A DNA stretch of 45,769 bases from Myxococcales bacterium (GCA_028287115.1 JAQBQF010000004.1:1-45769), one strand, 5' to 3'; positions 8,859 to 17,037 are shown, counted from the stretch's first letter. Numbers and translations: made by a program. The notes: a model not told the origin generated them from the letters alone.

Positions 8859-10367
8859 CTACGACAGGACGCGCGAGATCGGGAATTCTGCCCCGATGAT
8901 CGGCGGCGGCACGAGTCCGTTCTCGATCGCGCCGTCGTCGCTCTCGGGCTCGCAGAGATAGACCGCGACGGCGCCGAGCGGCTGATCGGTGCGCACGAGA
9001 TGGAGGCCGTCGCCCGTGCGCATGCCGCGCGTCCACGTGACGTGCACGTCGCCGACGATCGCCGACTCGAGGATCTTGCGGCCGCCTTCGGTGCCGAAGC
9101 CGCTGATCGTCGCGACCTCGACTTCGATCGATCCTCGTGCCGGGACGACGCGCAGGCCGTGACCCGTCAGGCGCGCGGCGATGTTGGCGTCGACGAGATA
9201 CGCCGGTGGCCGGTCGACGATCGTCGTGCCCACGAAGTTTCCGAAGTAACGCACGGGCGCTTGCGTCGGTGGGCCGCCGGGCACGCGTGGGGTCATCGTC
9301 GGAATCTCGATCGTGCCGTCGAACGCGTCGAGTCGGTAGCGGATCGCGATCTTGTCACGCGGTGCGCGGCTCGCTGCGACGAGCTGCACGACGTCATCGC
9401 GATGCGCCGCGACGTAGCGCAGGGCTTCGAGCAGCGTCGCGTAGGTCGTCGTCACGCGATCCGGAAACGTCAGGTACGAGTAGCACTCGAGGAGGAGATC
9501 GAGCCGATTCGAGAGGCCGCGGTAGTTCGAGCCGAACCGCGGGTGATGCGTGTACGTCATCCAGCCTTCGGTGACGGGCGCCGCGGGATCGGCGTCGCGT
9601 CGCGCTTCCATCGTGCGTTCGTCCTCGACGAAGTTGCCGTACCAGCCGGCGAGCAGCGCGTGATCTTTCGCGAGTGCCGCTTGCACGGCGGGCATCATCT
9701 TGTTGCGCATGAACGCGATCGGCTCGGGGCGGCCACTCGCGACGGTGTGCGGGACGTCGTAGGTCATCGACATGCGATGCACGGAGCCGTTCGTCGCGTG
9801 CGTATCGATCGTCAGATCGGGCTCCCAGATCTGAACGACGCGCGATTGGAGCAGCCGCATCTCGAGCGTCGCCTGCCGCATGTAGTCGCGGTTGAGGTTG
9901 ATGCCCGAGGCATTGACGCGCGTACCGACGAGGTCGGGGCCGTCCTGGCCTTCGAGCTTCTTGAGATCGAGCCGGCGATTTGCGGGATCGATCGCGTCGT
10001 TGCCGTCGGGGTTGAACAGCGGGACGACCACGAGGGTCAGCTCGGCGAGCAGATCGCCGTGCTTGCCGTCGAGGAGGTCGCGCATCAGCATCATCGCGGC
10101 CTCTTTGCCTTCGACCTCGCCGGCGTGGATGCCGTTGATGACGAGCACGACCGGCAGTCCGCGCTTGCGCGCTTCTTCGGGCGTCCGAATGCCGTGTGCG
10201 GACAGCACGACGAGCGGCATCTCGCGACCGCCCGGACTCTGACCGAACGAGCCGATGTGGAGGCGCCGATCGCCGCGCGCCTCGAGCGCCGCGAGGAACT
10301 CCATCACGTGCTTGTGGAGCGAGGTCTCTTTGTACGAGGTGAGCTCGGCGCGGGTCTGCGGCTGCAT
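8859..10367 (-). CDS. M14-family zinc carboxypeptidase
   Basis: About 502 aa from the ATG at 10367; an ATG at 10403 is also in frame. The zinc site of M14 metallopeptidases is readable: HAGE (His81 and Glu84), a downstream THATNG (His190), the substrate-binding NLNRDYMR, and the general base Glu294 in LLLECYSY. A family-typical SFGQSPGGREMPLVVLS strand precedes them. The residue positions count from 10367. The C-terminal 170 residues have no name that I know; they may be a beta-sandwich. No signal peptide is seen, so action inside the cell is likelier, although these enzymes are often exported. The gene is divergent from 10499-10978, and a 16-bp palindrome lies between them. Confidence 0.9.
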   Translation of the reverse strand: MQPQTRAELTSYKETSLHKHVMEFLAALEARGDRRLHIGSFGQSPGGREMPLVVLSAHGIRTPEEARKRGLPVVLVINGIHAGEVEGKEAAMMLMRDLLDGKHGDLLAELTLVVVPLFNPDGNDAIDPANRRLDLKKLEGQDGPDLVGTRVNASGINLNRDYMRQATLEMRLLQSRVVQIWEPDLTIDTHATNGSVHRMSMTYDVPHTVASGRPEPIAFMRNKMMPAVQAALAKDHALLAGWYGNFVEDERTMEARRDADPAAPVTEGWMTYTHHPRFGSNYRGLSNRLDLLLECYSYLTFPDRVTTTYATLLEALRYVAAHRDDVVQLVAASRAPRDKIAIRYRLDAFDGTIEIPTMTPRVPGGPPTQAPVRYFGNFVGTTIVDRPPAYLVDANIAARLTGHGLRVVPARGSIEVEVATISGFGTEGGRKILESAIVGDVHVTWTRGMRTGDGLHLVRTDQPLGAVAVYLCEPESDDGAIENGLVPPPIIGAEFPISRVLS

Positions 10368-10442
10368 CGCGGCGATGCTACTGGAACGGCAGGCCCAGGC
10401 CAACGCACCCCACTGTCCGACGGTCGTCCGTCGACGATTTCA

Positions 10443-10458
10443 CGTTCCCGCGGGAACG
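10443..10458. promoter_or_regulatory. 16-bp perfect palindrome in a divergent promoter region
   Basis: CGTTCCCGCGGGAACG is a perfect palindrome. It sits in the 131-base gap between the divergent starts at 10367 (M14 peptidase) and 10499. A second, imperfectly spaced inverted repeat, GACGG-TCGT-CCGTC, lies next to it at 10419-10432. Position and symmetry suggest an operator for a dimeric regulator. The regulator is not evident in the window. Confidence 0.4.
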
Positions 10459-10498
10459 CGGAGTTACGCACGGCCCGCCGGCTGCAAAGCCTACGAAC

Positions 10499-10978
10499 AT
10501 GCATGACGACATCTTCACTCCCCTGGGACAGGCGTACGACGACTTCAAGCGAGCGGTCGCGGAGCTGCAGCGGCGCTGGCGTGGCGAAAGGTTCGAGCTC
10601 GACCGTGGCGCACGCGATGTCTGCGAGTGGATGGATCGATCGCTGGGCGACCTCGATGATCTCTACAACGGCGAGATCGACATGCTGCATCCGCATGTCG
10701 CCTTCGAGCACGCGAGCGAGCAACAACGCTGGCTCGCGTACGACGCGTATAAGACGACGCTGGGCTTCCGGATGTATCTGATCCGGATCACCGGCGGTCA
10801 TGCCGAACGCGAGCGAGAATTCGCGGCGGTCATGACGGATGCGCTGCTCGATCAACTGACGCCGTTTGTCAGCCGCGCAGAAGATGCTGGCCGGCGCGTG
10901 GTGATGGGCGACGAGACGCTGCAGCAATCCGTCGAGCGCTTGAATCCCGAGCTCGCGCGTCGCTATCCGGTGATGTGA
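10499..10978 (+). CDS. Hypothetical alpha-helical protein
   Basis: This 159-aa soluble protein is rich in charged residues and predicted to be mostly helical (AYDDFKRAVAELQRRWRGER, then EREREFAAVMTDALLDQL). It has no signal peptide or membrane segment. Codon use matches the neighbours and no competing frame looks real, so it is probably a gene. I recognise no family. It is divergent from the carboxypeptidase and reads toward a second small unknown gene that starts about 45 bases later, so the pair may form an operon. Function unknown. Confidence 0.65.
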   Translation: MHDDIFTPLGQAYDDFKRAVAELQRRWRGERFELDRGARDVCEWMDRSLGDLDDLYNGEIDMLHPHVAFEHASEQQRWLAYDAYKTTLGFRMYLIRITGGHAEREREFAAVMTDALLDQLTPFVSRAEDAGRRVVMGDETLQQSVERLNPELARRYPVM

Positions 10979-11023
10979 CGATCGCGCACGTGTCGCGGAC
11001 GCGCACATGGATCGCGGCGTGCA

Positions 11024-11293
11024 ATGTCAGGCCGCATGAAGTCAGCTGCGACGATGTCCGACGTGAACCACCTTCTCGGAGACGTCGATCCGTTGATCGC
11101 CGATCGAATCATCGCGATGGGCGCGACGACCGACGAGATCGCTGAAGCCTTGCGCGGCGTCGAGGACGAACGCGGGTTCGGCGAGGAGTCGCATACGCCG
11201 TCGTCCCCGCGGGTGATCGAGCTTCGCGCGCTGTTGTACGAGCTCGCTGCGGCCGATGAAGAGACATCGGAAGAGTACGAAGCCCGCTACTAG
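11024..11293 (+). CDS. Small acidic hypothetical protein
   Basis: The frame encodes 89 aa. The conserved-looking part begins MSDVNHLLGDVDPLIADRII, so ATG 11054 (79 aa) is as likely as 11024, and ATG 11036 has a weak CAGG before it. The protein is acidic, with a central DEIAEALRGVEDERGFGEE and a C terminus of AAADEETSEEYEARY. It looks like two short helices joined by a TPSSPRV linker. No domain is recognised. It follows 10499-10978 closely and converges on the Rieske oxygenase gene, whose stop is the very next base (11294). Confidence 0.6.
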   Translation: MSGRMKSAATMSDVNHLLGDVDPLIADRIIAMGATTDEIAEALRGVEDERGFGEESHTPSSPRVIELRALLYELAAADEETSEEYEARY

Positions 11294-12412
11294 CTATCGA
11301 ACGGCGTGGGCGATCGCGCGATGAAACCAGTGCGACGCCTGCTCGTGCTCGGGAGCGAAGCGTCCGCGCGGCGCGAATCCCGAGCGCAGGCCGCGGCTAA
11401 CTTGCGCGAGCGCATCGACATCTTCGGCGTCGACCTGCGAGCTGAGCCAGCGACGATCGCGCTCGGCGTGCTTCTCGCGGTCGAGCGCGAATTGGTACCA
11501 GACAAAGCGCGTCGCGTCGGGGCGATCCGCGATCGGTTGGTAGACGTTGACCGAGAGGCCCCATGGATAGAAGTTCAGCGCGACGTTCGGAAAGATGAAC
11601 CACCACAGCGCGAACACGCGGCGGCCTTTCGGATCGTGAAACCGTTCCGGGAGCCACGCCGGATCGAAGCCGTCGGCCGCGTCGCGCGCGTAGACCCATT
11701 GCAAGACGGCATTGCCGTGGAGCTCGGTCTGGTAGGTGGCGAGATCGATCGCGTCGGCGAGCCCACCGGGCGCGCGGTGCACGAAGCCGATGTGGAACTG
11801 ATCGAGGAAGTTCCACGAGTGCTGCTTCCAGTTGCCGGCGACATCGCGGATCTCGGCGGACATGCGCTCGGGCATCGCGGGCATCTTCGCGAGTGAAGCA
11901 TCGACTTCGCGGAGTGCTTCGCCGAGCGGAGCGGCGGCCGGATCGAGGTTGATCCACGCGAGCCGGCGCCAGGTCTCGACGGGCAGCGATTGCAGCGAGT
12001 CGCACGGGCGCGGAAAATTCGGCGCGCTGCCGAACCCCTGTTGCGAGATGAACTTGCCCTCGCAGTCGAACCGCCGGCCGTGTTGGGCGCAGACGAGCGT
12101 CGGGCCGCGACTCGCGCCGAGCACGAGCGGATACCACGCGTGCGTGCACGTGTTCGGGAAGGCGCGGAGCTTGTCGTCGTCCCAGCCGCGCTGCAGATAG
12201 AGCGGGCGATGCAGCATCGTGATCGGAACGCGCGAGCCGCGAGCGGCGACTTGCTCGTCGAGCGGACGCGGATCATCGCCGCGCTCGGGAACGACGAGCC
12301 ACGACGTCCGAAACATCGTCTCGAGCTCGCGATCGAGGAACGCCCGATCGGTGAACGTGGAGGCGGGGAGGCCCTCGGCGACCCGGATGTCTTCGTCGAC
12401 GTGCCAATCCAC
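11294..12412 (-). CDS. Rieske non-haem iron oxygenase, alpha subunit
   Basis: This 372-aa protein has an N-terminal Rieske domain whose [2Fe-2S] ligands are visible: Cys89 and His91 in NTCTHAWYPL, Cys108 and His111 in CAQHGRRFD. A catalytic domain follows with the mononuclear iron pair in DQFHIGFVH (His207, His212), the bridging Asp204 just before, and a C-terminal acidic stretch (VDAEDVDALAQ) that probably gives the third ligand. The size and order match the alpha subunits of ring-hydroxylating or choline/carnitine-type oxygenases. No reductase, ferredoxin or beta subunit lies nearby, so electron donors must come from elsewhere. Substrate unknown. Confidence 0.92.
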   Translation of the reverse strand: MDWHVDEDIRVAEGLPASTFTDRAFLDRELETMFRTSWLVVPERGDDPRPLDEQVAARGSRVPITMLHRPLYLQRGWDDDKLRAFPNTCTHAWYPLVLGASRGPTLVCAQHGRRFDCEGKFISQQGFGSAPNFPRPCDSLQSLPVETWRRLAWINLDPAAAPLGEALREVDASLAKMPAMPERMSAEIRDVAGNWKQHSWNFLDQFHIGFVHRAPGGLADAIDLATYQTELHGNAVLQWVYARDAADGFDPAWLPERFHDPKGRRVFALWWFIFPNVALNFYPWGLSVNVYQPIADRPDATRFVWYQFALDREKHAERDRRWLSSQVDAEDVDALAQVSRGLRSGFAPRGRFAPEHEQASHWFHRAIAHAVR

Positions 12413-12562
12413 GTGATCTTCATAGCGGAATGCCGCGGAATTCGCAGCTGTTACGGCAGCGAGCTCGTTAGAAACGCGTGGTCGCGGTTGCGGCGCATTC
12501 GGCCGCCTCGGTACCGAGATGTGGTCTGCGCTCGCTCCGTAACTGGCTCGGCGGTTGCTCTG

Positions 12563-13183
12563 ATGTCAAAGATGCGGATCGCCGGCATCGTGATCGCATG
12601 TGCGGTCGCGAGAGCCGCCCACGCCGACGGGTTCTTCTACGAGGAATCCTTTGGCGTGAGCTCCGCGCGCGGCGGCGCCGCACCGACGCTGTCCTCGGGG
12701 CTGCACCTGCGGCTGGGCGTCGGGATGCGCACCGGCGACCTCGTGCTCGAGATGTCGGCCGCCGGCGACCTCGCGTTCGATCGTGACGGCGCCACGCTCG
12801 TCGTGTTTGGCGGCACGCCGAAACCCGGTCACTCCGATCTCTCCGGCATCGGCTTCGACGTGAAGTATCTCGCCGTGTTGCGGCACGGCCTCGAGCTCTA
12901 CGTGCGTGGAGGTCCGCGGATCGCCAGCGTCGACGGCACGATGGGCGGCTACACGGGCCCGGGAATCGGCGCCGGCACCGGGATCCAGCTCCGCGGCGAA
13001 GTGCGGGCGCTCGGGTTTCTGTGGACGCCGCTGTTCTTCTTGAAGCGCGGACCGAAAGTCATCGGCGCCTTGTTTCTCGATCAAGGGATCGACGCGTATC
13101 GGATGTACGGGCAGGGCACGCGATCGATCGATGTCCCGATCGTCTCGACGAATCTCGGCTTTGCGATCGGCTCGGACTTCTAG
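12563..13183 (+). CDS. Putative outer-membrane beta-barrel protein
   Basis: About 206 aa from ATG 12563; ATG 12572 is an equal alternative. MSKMRIAGIVIACAVARAAH followed by ADGFFYEE is a Sec signal with a plausible ADG cleavage site. The mature chain shows barrel-like alternation (LHLRLGVGMRTGDLVLEMS, GIQLRGEVRALGFLW) and ends in GFAIGSDF with a terminal Phe. The upstream reading frame is open to 11990 but is only the antisense of the Rieske gene. It converges on 13180-13596: the two stop codons overlap within the tetranucleotide CTAG. Function unknown. Confidence 0.75.
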   Translation: MSKMRIAGIVIACAVARAAHADGFFYEESFGVSSARGGAAPTLSSGLHLRLGVGMRTGDLVLEMSAAGDLAFDRDGATLVVFGGTPKPGHSDLSGIGFDVKYLAVLRHGLELYVRGGPRIASVDGTMGGYTGPGIGAGTGIQLRGEVRALGFLWTPLFFLKRGPKVIGALFLDQGIDAYRMYGQGTRSIDVPIVSTNLGFAIGSDF

Positions 13184-13596
13184 AACGCGGGCGTGTAGTT
13201 GGTCGACGACTCGCTCGGACGCTGGTTCTGATCCCACCACTCTTTGGCGGCGCCTCCGAACTGCTTCACCGCCATCTCGCGAATCATCTTGAGCGCGAGC
13301 GTGCCGACGATGCCGAGGAGTGCCTCGGTGATCCTGCCGCCGACGGTCTTCTTCTCGACGATCGCCGGGCGCTTGCCACCGCTGGAGAACCCGAGCAGCG
13401 CGCCGACCGCGAGCGCGATGCCGACCGCGGGCCACGGATGCGCCACGATCTGCTCGGGGAGCGACAGCTTGTGCTTCGCCTCGTTGAACCGACGATGCAA
13501 TTCCTCGAATCGCTCCGTGAGTGACTCCTTCGCTGCTTCGAGTCGCGCTTGAGCGGCCTTCGCGTCGGCATGGTCGACGGGCGGTTTGATCTCCAT
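13180..13596 (-). CDS. YqjD/ElaB-like or DUF3618-like membrane protein
   Basis: About 138 aa from the ATG at 13596 (MEIKPPVDHADAKAAQARLE). A charged helical N terminus (ESLTERFEELHRRFNEAKHK) is followed by a membrane segment, HPWPAVGIALAVGALLGF. This is the layout of ribosome/membrane-associated YqjD/ElaB and DUF3618 proteins, where HP precedes a C-terminal glycine-rich membrane helix. A second hydrophobic stretch, ITEALLGIVGTLALKMI, makes it longer than typical members. It is divergent from the YqjE-like gene at 13652, and a related protein lies at 14038-14298. A stress or stationary-phase role is inferred from family only. Confidence 0.7.
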   Translation of the reverse strand: MEIKPPVDHADAKAAQARLEAAKESLTERFEELHRRFNEAKHKLSLPEQIVAHPWPAVGIALAVGALLGFSSGGKRPAIVEKKTVGGRITEALLGIVGTLALKMIREMAVKQFGGAAKEWWDQNQRPSESSTNYTPAF

Positions 13597-13651
13597 GCGC
13601 GAACTTTCAGCAATCATCGTGCCGGGCATGGCGATTGCCATAACGATCGTC

Positions 13652-13984
13652 ATGGCCACCTACAATCATGCAACCGAAGAGGAACCCCGCGAGCTCATTC
13701 AAGGGATGCTGCACGATGCGCGGGAGATGGCGAGCGCGGAGGTAGACAAGCTCAAGGCAGAGGCCAAGGAAGTTTCCGGGTCTGCGAAGATCGCTGGCGT
13801 CGGTCTCGCCGCGATCGTCGTCGCTGCGCTGCTGTTCGGTCAAGCGCTCGCGTTCGTCCTGGTCGCGCTCGGGCTGCCGGCGTGGGCGGGCTTTTTGATC
13901 ACGGCGATCGTGATGGGCGGCGTCGGCGCTGCGATCGTGATCGACATGAAGAAACGCGCGATCGAAGCCGTGAAAGCCGTCTAG
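13652..13984 (+). CDS. YqjE-like putative holin-X family membrane protein
   Basis: 110 aa from ATG 13652 (MATYNHATEEEPRELIQGML). An amphipathic N-terminal helix rich in Asp/Glu/Lys (ASAEVDKLKAEAKEVSGS) precedes two adjacent membrane helices, GLAAIVVAALLFGQALAFVL and FLITAIVMGGVGAAIVI. This is the layout of the PF07332 proteins (YqjE; 'Actinobacterial Holin-X'). Upstream ATGs at 13586 and later overlap the divergent gene and are less likely. In enterobacteria yqjD and yqjE are adjacent, and here two YqjD-like genes flank it, which supports the assignment. Despite the family name there are no other phage genes. Confidence 0.7.
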   Translation: MATYNHATEEEPRELIQGMLHDAREMASAEVDKLKAEAKEVSGSAKIAGVGLAAIVVAALLFGQALAFVLVALGLPAWAGFLITAIVMGGVGAAIVIDMKKRAIEAVKAV

Positions 13985-13993
13985 TGCGGTCGC

Positions 13994-14027
13994 GCCGAGC
14001 GGCTGGATCACAGCTCCACCGCTCGGC
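13994..14027. terminator. Strong hairpin between convergent genes
   Basis: GCCGAGCGG (13994-14002) pairs perfectly with CCGCTCGGC (14019-14027). Inside the stem, TGGA pairs with TCCA after one bulged C, leaving a TCACAGC loop. It sits in the 53-base gap between the stops at 13984 (plus) and 14038 (minus), the place for a bidirectional terminator. No T-run follows on either side, so it may act as a 3' end stabiliser instead. Confidence 0.5.
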
Positions 14028-14037
14028 TGCGCGATCG

Positions 14038-14298
14038 CTAGCGGCGAACGAGACGCATCACGAGGTAGCCGATACCGAACGCGATGCCGATCGCTGCGAT
14101 CGGATGCTCTTTGATGAGGCCACCGACGGTGTTGATCGCCTTCGTGCCGCCGCGAACGACGGCGTCCTTGCCCTCGATCGCTTTGCCCTTGAGGGCCGCC
14201 GCGCGCTCCTTGCCGGCATCGACCAGTCCGCCGACACTTTCTTTGAGCGAGTCGAGGCGGGTGTTCGTGTCGAATTCGGAAGTTCCGTTCTTGATCAT
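14038..14298 (-). CDS. YqjD/ElaB-like small membrane-anchored protein
   Basis: 86 aa from the ATG at 14298, which has AGGAG eight bases upstream; the ATG at 14304 is too close to the same site. The sequence MIKNGTSEFDTNTRLDSLKE opens a polar helical region (GLVDAGKERAAALKGKAIEG). It ends in the family signature HPIAAIGIAFGIGYLVMRLV plus two arginines. ElaB/YqjD proteins use such a C-terminal helix to sit in the inner membrane, and the E. coli members are stationary-phase proteins that bind ribosomes. Here the role is inferred. It is a paralogue in layout of 13180-13596. A longer reading to 14478 lacks coding character. Confidence 0.8.
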   Translation of the reverse strand: MIKNGTSEFDTNTRLDSLKESVGGLVDAGKERAAALKGKAIEGKDAVVRGGTKAINTVGGLIKEHPIAAIGIAFGIGYLVMRLVRR

Positions 14299-14495
14299 GT
14301 TCATTTCTCCTGGGGTGAGTGACGAGCTTGCTCGTGAGCAACACGCGTGCCCTGCCGAAAACCTCTTAGCGCCGATGGCTGAAGAAGTCGGGCGAGCGAA
14401 GTCGCGCGTCGTGTCATACGCGTTCGCACGTAGCCCACTGTGGTGAGCGCAAATGACACGAACGTGCGCGCCTGCCACGCTCGAACGGCTCGATC

Positions 14496-15650
14496 TCAGC
14501 CGCGCTTGGGTGGGCGGATCTCACCTGAGACGGCATCGGTCAGACCTTTCGGTACAACCGCTTTGATCGGGGCCCGGGTCTTCTGTTCGGCTGCGACTTC
14601 GCCCGGGATGAATCCGATATCCGGGGTCCACCGCGGCTTCCGAATGGTCGGCACGAGCTCGGTCACCCCGAACTCGAGGGCCTCGGGATCGACGATCCCG
14701 ACTTCTTCGGTCGGGCCGATGACGCCGGCATGACGATGCAGCCGTTGCGCGCGCGGGCGAGGCTCTGCGCCTTCGACTTCGATGCTCTCGTAGCTCGCGG
14801 CGAGCTCGATCGCGATGGCCCGGGCAAGCTGGCGCACTTCGATAGAGCCGGGGCGCACGGAAGGATCTTTTTCGAGCATGCGATGCACGAGCTCGCACAG
14901 GTCCTGGGGCGCGCCGCAGAGGTCTTGCAGAGGCGCCGGCTCGCTCGCGAGGTGCATGCAGACGACCTCGGCCAGCGTGCGGCCATCGAACGGCGGATGG
15001 CCGGTGAGCGCCTCGTATGCGATGACGCCGAGCGAGTAGATGTCACAAGGCGCGGCGATGTTCCGTCCGGTCGCTTGCTCCGGAGACATGTAGATCGGCG
15101 TTCCAGGCGTAAGTCCGTCGAGGGTGAGCCTCCCGATAGGACCGAGCCGAGCGACACCCCAGTCGATCACGCGCAGCGGAAAGTCGCGGTCGCGCGGCGT
15201 GAGGATCAGGTTATCGGGCTTGAGATCGCGGTGGACGATGCCGCGGACGTGAACCGCGGATAGCACGTCGGCGACCTCGGCAAGGAGCGTCGCGACCTCA
15301 GCGGGCGACAGCGCCGTGCGCTGAACGAGCCGCGTCGCGAGCGTCTCGCCGTCGATCAGCTCCATCGCGATCCACGGGCGATGGTCGGGCAGCAGATTGC
15401 ATTCGTACACTCGGACGATGCCGGGATGCCGGATGTCTTCGAGGATCGCGGCTTCTTGAACGACCCGGGTTGCCATCCCCGGCTGCTTGCGCAGCTCGCC
15501 GTGCATGACCTTGACGGCCGCACGTCGAGGCAGCACGACGTGGCGAGCCTCGTAGACCGTGCCCATGCCGCCGCGGCCGATTTCCTTCACGAGCCGATAC
15601 GAACCGACCACCGAATTGGGGCCAAGCTCGGTAGCGGGTTCGGAGGTCAT
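14496..15650 (-). CDS. Cytoplasmic Ser/Thr protein kinase with DWG motif
   Basis: 384 aa from the ATG at 15650 (MTSEPATELGPNSVVGSYRL); an in-frame ATG at 15695 adds a doubtful extension. A complete Hanks kinase fills residues 18-290: GRGGMGTVY glycine loop, AAVKVM (Lys47), HRDLKPDNL, IDWGVAR and GTPIYMSPEQ. The magnesium-binding motif is DWG, not DFG; the Asp is kept. The 95-residue C-terminal tail is polar, with no membrane helix, PASTA or TPR. It is divergent from a second DWG kinase starting at 15803, and the two share a 152-base promoter region, so they probably arose by duplication and inversion and may phosphorylate each other. Confidence 0.92.
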   Translation of the reverse strand: MTSEPATELGPNSVVGSYRLVKEIGRGGMGTVYEARHVVLPRRAAVKVMHGELRKQPGMATRVVQEAAILEDIRHPGIVRVYECNLLPDHRPWIAMELIDGETLATRLVQRTALSPAEVATLLAEVADVLSAVHVRGIVHRDLKPDNLILTPRDRDFPLRVIDWGVARLGPIGRLTLDGLTPGTPIYMSPEQATGRNIAAPCDIYSLGVIAYEALTGHPPFDGRTLAEVVCMHLASEPAPLQDLCGAPQDLCELVHRMLEKDPSVRPGSIEVRQLARAIAIELAASYESIEVEGAEPRPRAQRLHRHAGVIGPTEEVGIVDPEALEFGVTELVPTIRKPRWTPDIGFIPGEVAAEQKTRAPIKAVVPKGLTDAVSGEIRPPKRG

Positions 15651-15802
15651 GTCCGCGTATTGTGCAGGAAGCTTGCCGAGTAAAAACGACTCCAAGTGAG
15701 GGTCGCAGGGGGGCGGAAAACGTCGACTTTGTGGCGGCTGCGCACGTCCTGGATCACAGCGAGTCCGGCTGGCACGCAGCGTGCTCGGTGGACGACTCGA
15801 CC

Positions 15803-16813
15803 ATGGTCAGCTCCCAGGCGAAGATCGCTCCGGACCCCACAAACGAGGCTGCACTCGGGACCGGCTCGATGGTCAGCGCGTACTGCGTCGACCGTTTGCT
15901 CGGCCAGGGTGGCATGGGGTGGGTGTACCGAGCCACGAACGTCCTCGATAAACGCGTCGTCGCGCTGAAGGTCCTGCGTGGCGACCAGCTGCGCCTCGAT
16001 CGCGCGATCGATCGGATGATGCGCGAGGCGGCGATCCTCGCGACGATCGCACACAGCGGTGTTCCGCAATTCTTCGAGTGCGGTCTGCTCGAGGATGGGC
16101 GCCCATGGATCGCGATGGAGCTCGTCGAGGGCACGTCGCTCCAATCGAAAATGACAGCGCCGCTCGCTCACGACGAGGTGATCGATTTCGTCGCGAACGT
16201 GGCCGATGTGCTGGCAGCGGCGCACAAGCGTGGCGTCACGCACCGAGATCTCAAGCCCGATAACATCCTGCTCACGCCCAACGATCCGCGGTTCAAGCTG
16301 CGCGTGATCGACTGGGGCATCGCGCATCACTTCGCGGGAGTGCGCTACACGAATCACAACGAAGCGATCGGCACGCCGACGTACATGGCGCCCGAGCAAG
16401 CTCGCGGTGGTGAGCCCGACGGATACTGCGATGTCTACGGCCTCGGCGTGGTCGCGTATCAAGCGCTCGCCGGCCGGCCGCCGTTTCTCGGCGCGACGTC
16501 GGTCGAGATCCTCGTGCAGCACTTGAATCGTCCGGTTCCGGCACTCGCGCCGCGATGCCCCGATGCGCCGTTTGGTCTGATCGATCTCGTCGAGCGGATG
16601 CTCGCCAAGAGCTACGAAGATCGCCCGTCCGCGGAACAGGTTCAAACGACTCTTCAACAGTTGCGCTGTGAAGCGACCGCACCGACGTACTTGTTTTACT
16701 CGGTCGACGGTACCGATAACGGCACGGCGCCGATCCCGAGACAGATCCTCGAAGGGAACCTGACGCCGGCGACGTCCCTCATGAGAGCGACTGTTCCGAG
16801 CAACGAAGATTAG
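15803..16813 (+). CDS. Cytoplasmic Ser/Thr protein kinase with DWG motif, divergent paralogue
   Basis: 336 aa from ATG 15803 (MVSSQAKIAPDPTNEAALGT). The kinase domain carries GQGGMGWVY, VALKVL, THRDLKPDNI, IDWGIAHHF and GTPTYMAPEQ. The open frame reaches back to 15662, but that part overlaps the divergent gene and has non-coding composition. Like its neighbour it has DWG, no membrane segment, and a short polar C-terminal tail containing several Thr residues (NLTPATSLMRATVPSNED) that could be autophosphorylated. It converges on the small acidic gene at 16810-17037, overlapping its end by four bases. Substrates are unknown. Confidence 0.92.
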   Translation: MVSSQAKIAPDPTNEAALGTGSMVSAYCVDRLLGQGGMGWVYRATNVLDKRVVALKVLRGDQLRLDRAIDRMMREAAILATIAHSGVPQFFECGLLEDGRPWIAMELVEGTSLQSKMTAPLAHDEVIDFVANVADVLAAAHKRGVTHRDLKPDNILLTPNDPRFKLRVIDWGIAHHFAGVRYTNHNEAIGTPTYMAPEQARGGEPDGYCDVYGLGVVAYQALAGRPPFLGATSVEILVQHLNRPVPALAPRCPDAPFGLIDLVERMLAKSYEDRPSAEQVQTTLQQLRCEATAPTYLFYSVDGTDNGTAPIPRQILEGNLTPATSLMRATVPSNED

Positions 16814-17037
16814 GCGTCCGGCCCTTCCATGGCGTCGAGGTCGTCGAGATCGATCTCTTCGACGTCATCGTCGTCGAGCTCGCTGTCCTCGTCGCTGTCG
16901 TCCTTGTCCGACGAATGGCGCTGCGGGATGCGCGCCTCTTCATCGCTGTCCTCGTTGGCATCCGGTTGGACCTCGGATGGCGCCTTCGGATCGATGGACT
17001 CTAGGTCTCCGGCAGGGTTTTTCGTGGGTTGCGGCAT
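16810..17037 (-). CDS. Small, extremely acidic hypothetical protein
   Basis: About 75 aa from ATG 17037; ATGs at 17049 and 17067 are also in frame. The C-terminal half is almost wholly Asp/Glu/Ser (SDKDDSDEDSELDDDDVEEI, then DLDDLDAMEGPDA). It would be disordered and highly negative, as in proteins that mimic nucleic acid or shield basic partners. No conserved domain is recognised. The gene converges with the Ser/Thr kinase and overlaps its last four bases. Low-complexity composition makes a spurious frame possible, but the acidic codon use on this strand is sustained. Confidence 0.5.
   Translation of the reverse strand: MPQPTKNPAGDLESIDPKAPSEVQPDANEDSDEEARIPQRHSSDKDDSDEDSELDDDDVEEIDLDDLDAMEGPDA

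Noticed and set aside
13652..13984. Prophage holin, from the family name of the YqjE-like protein
   Set aside because: There are no lysis, capsid, integrase or attachment signals nearby, and the neighbours are YqjD-like stress proteins.
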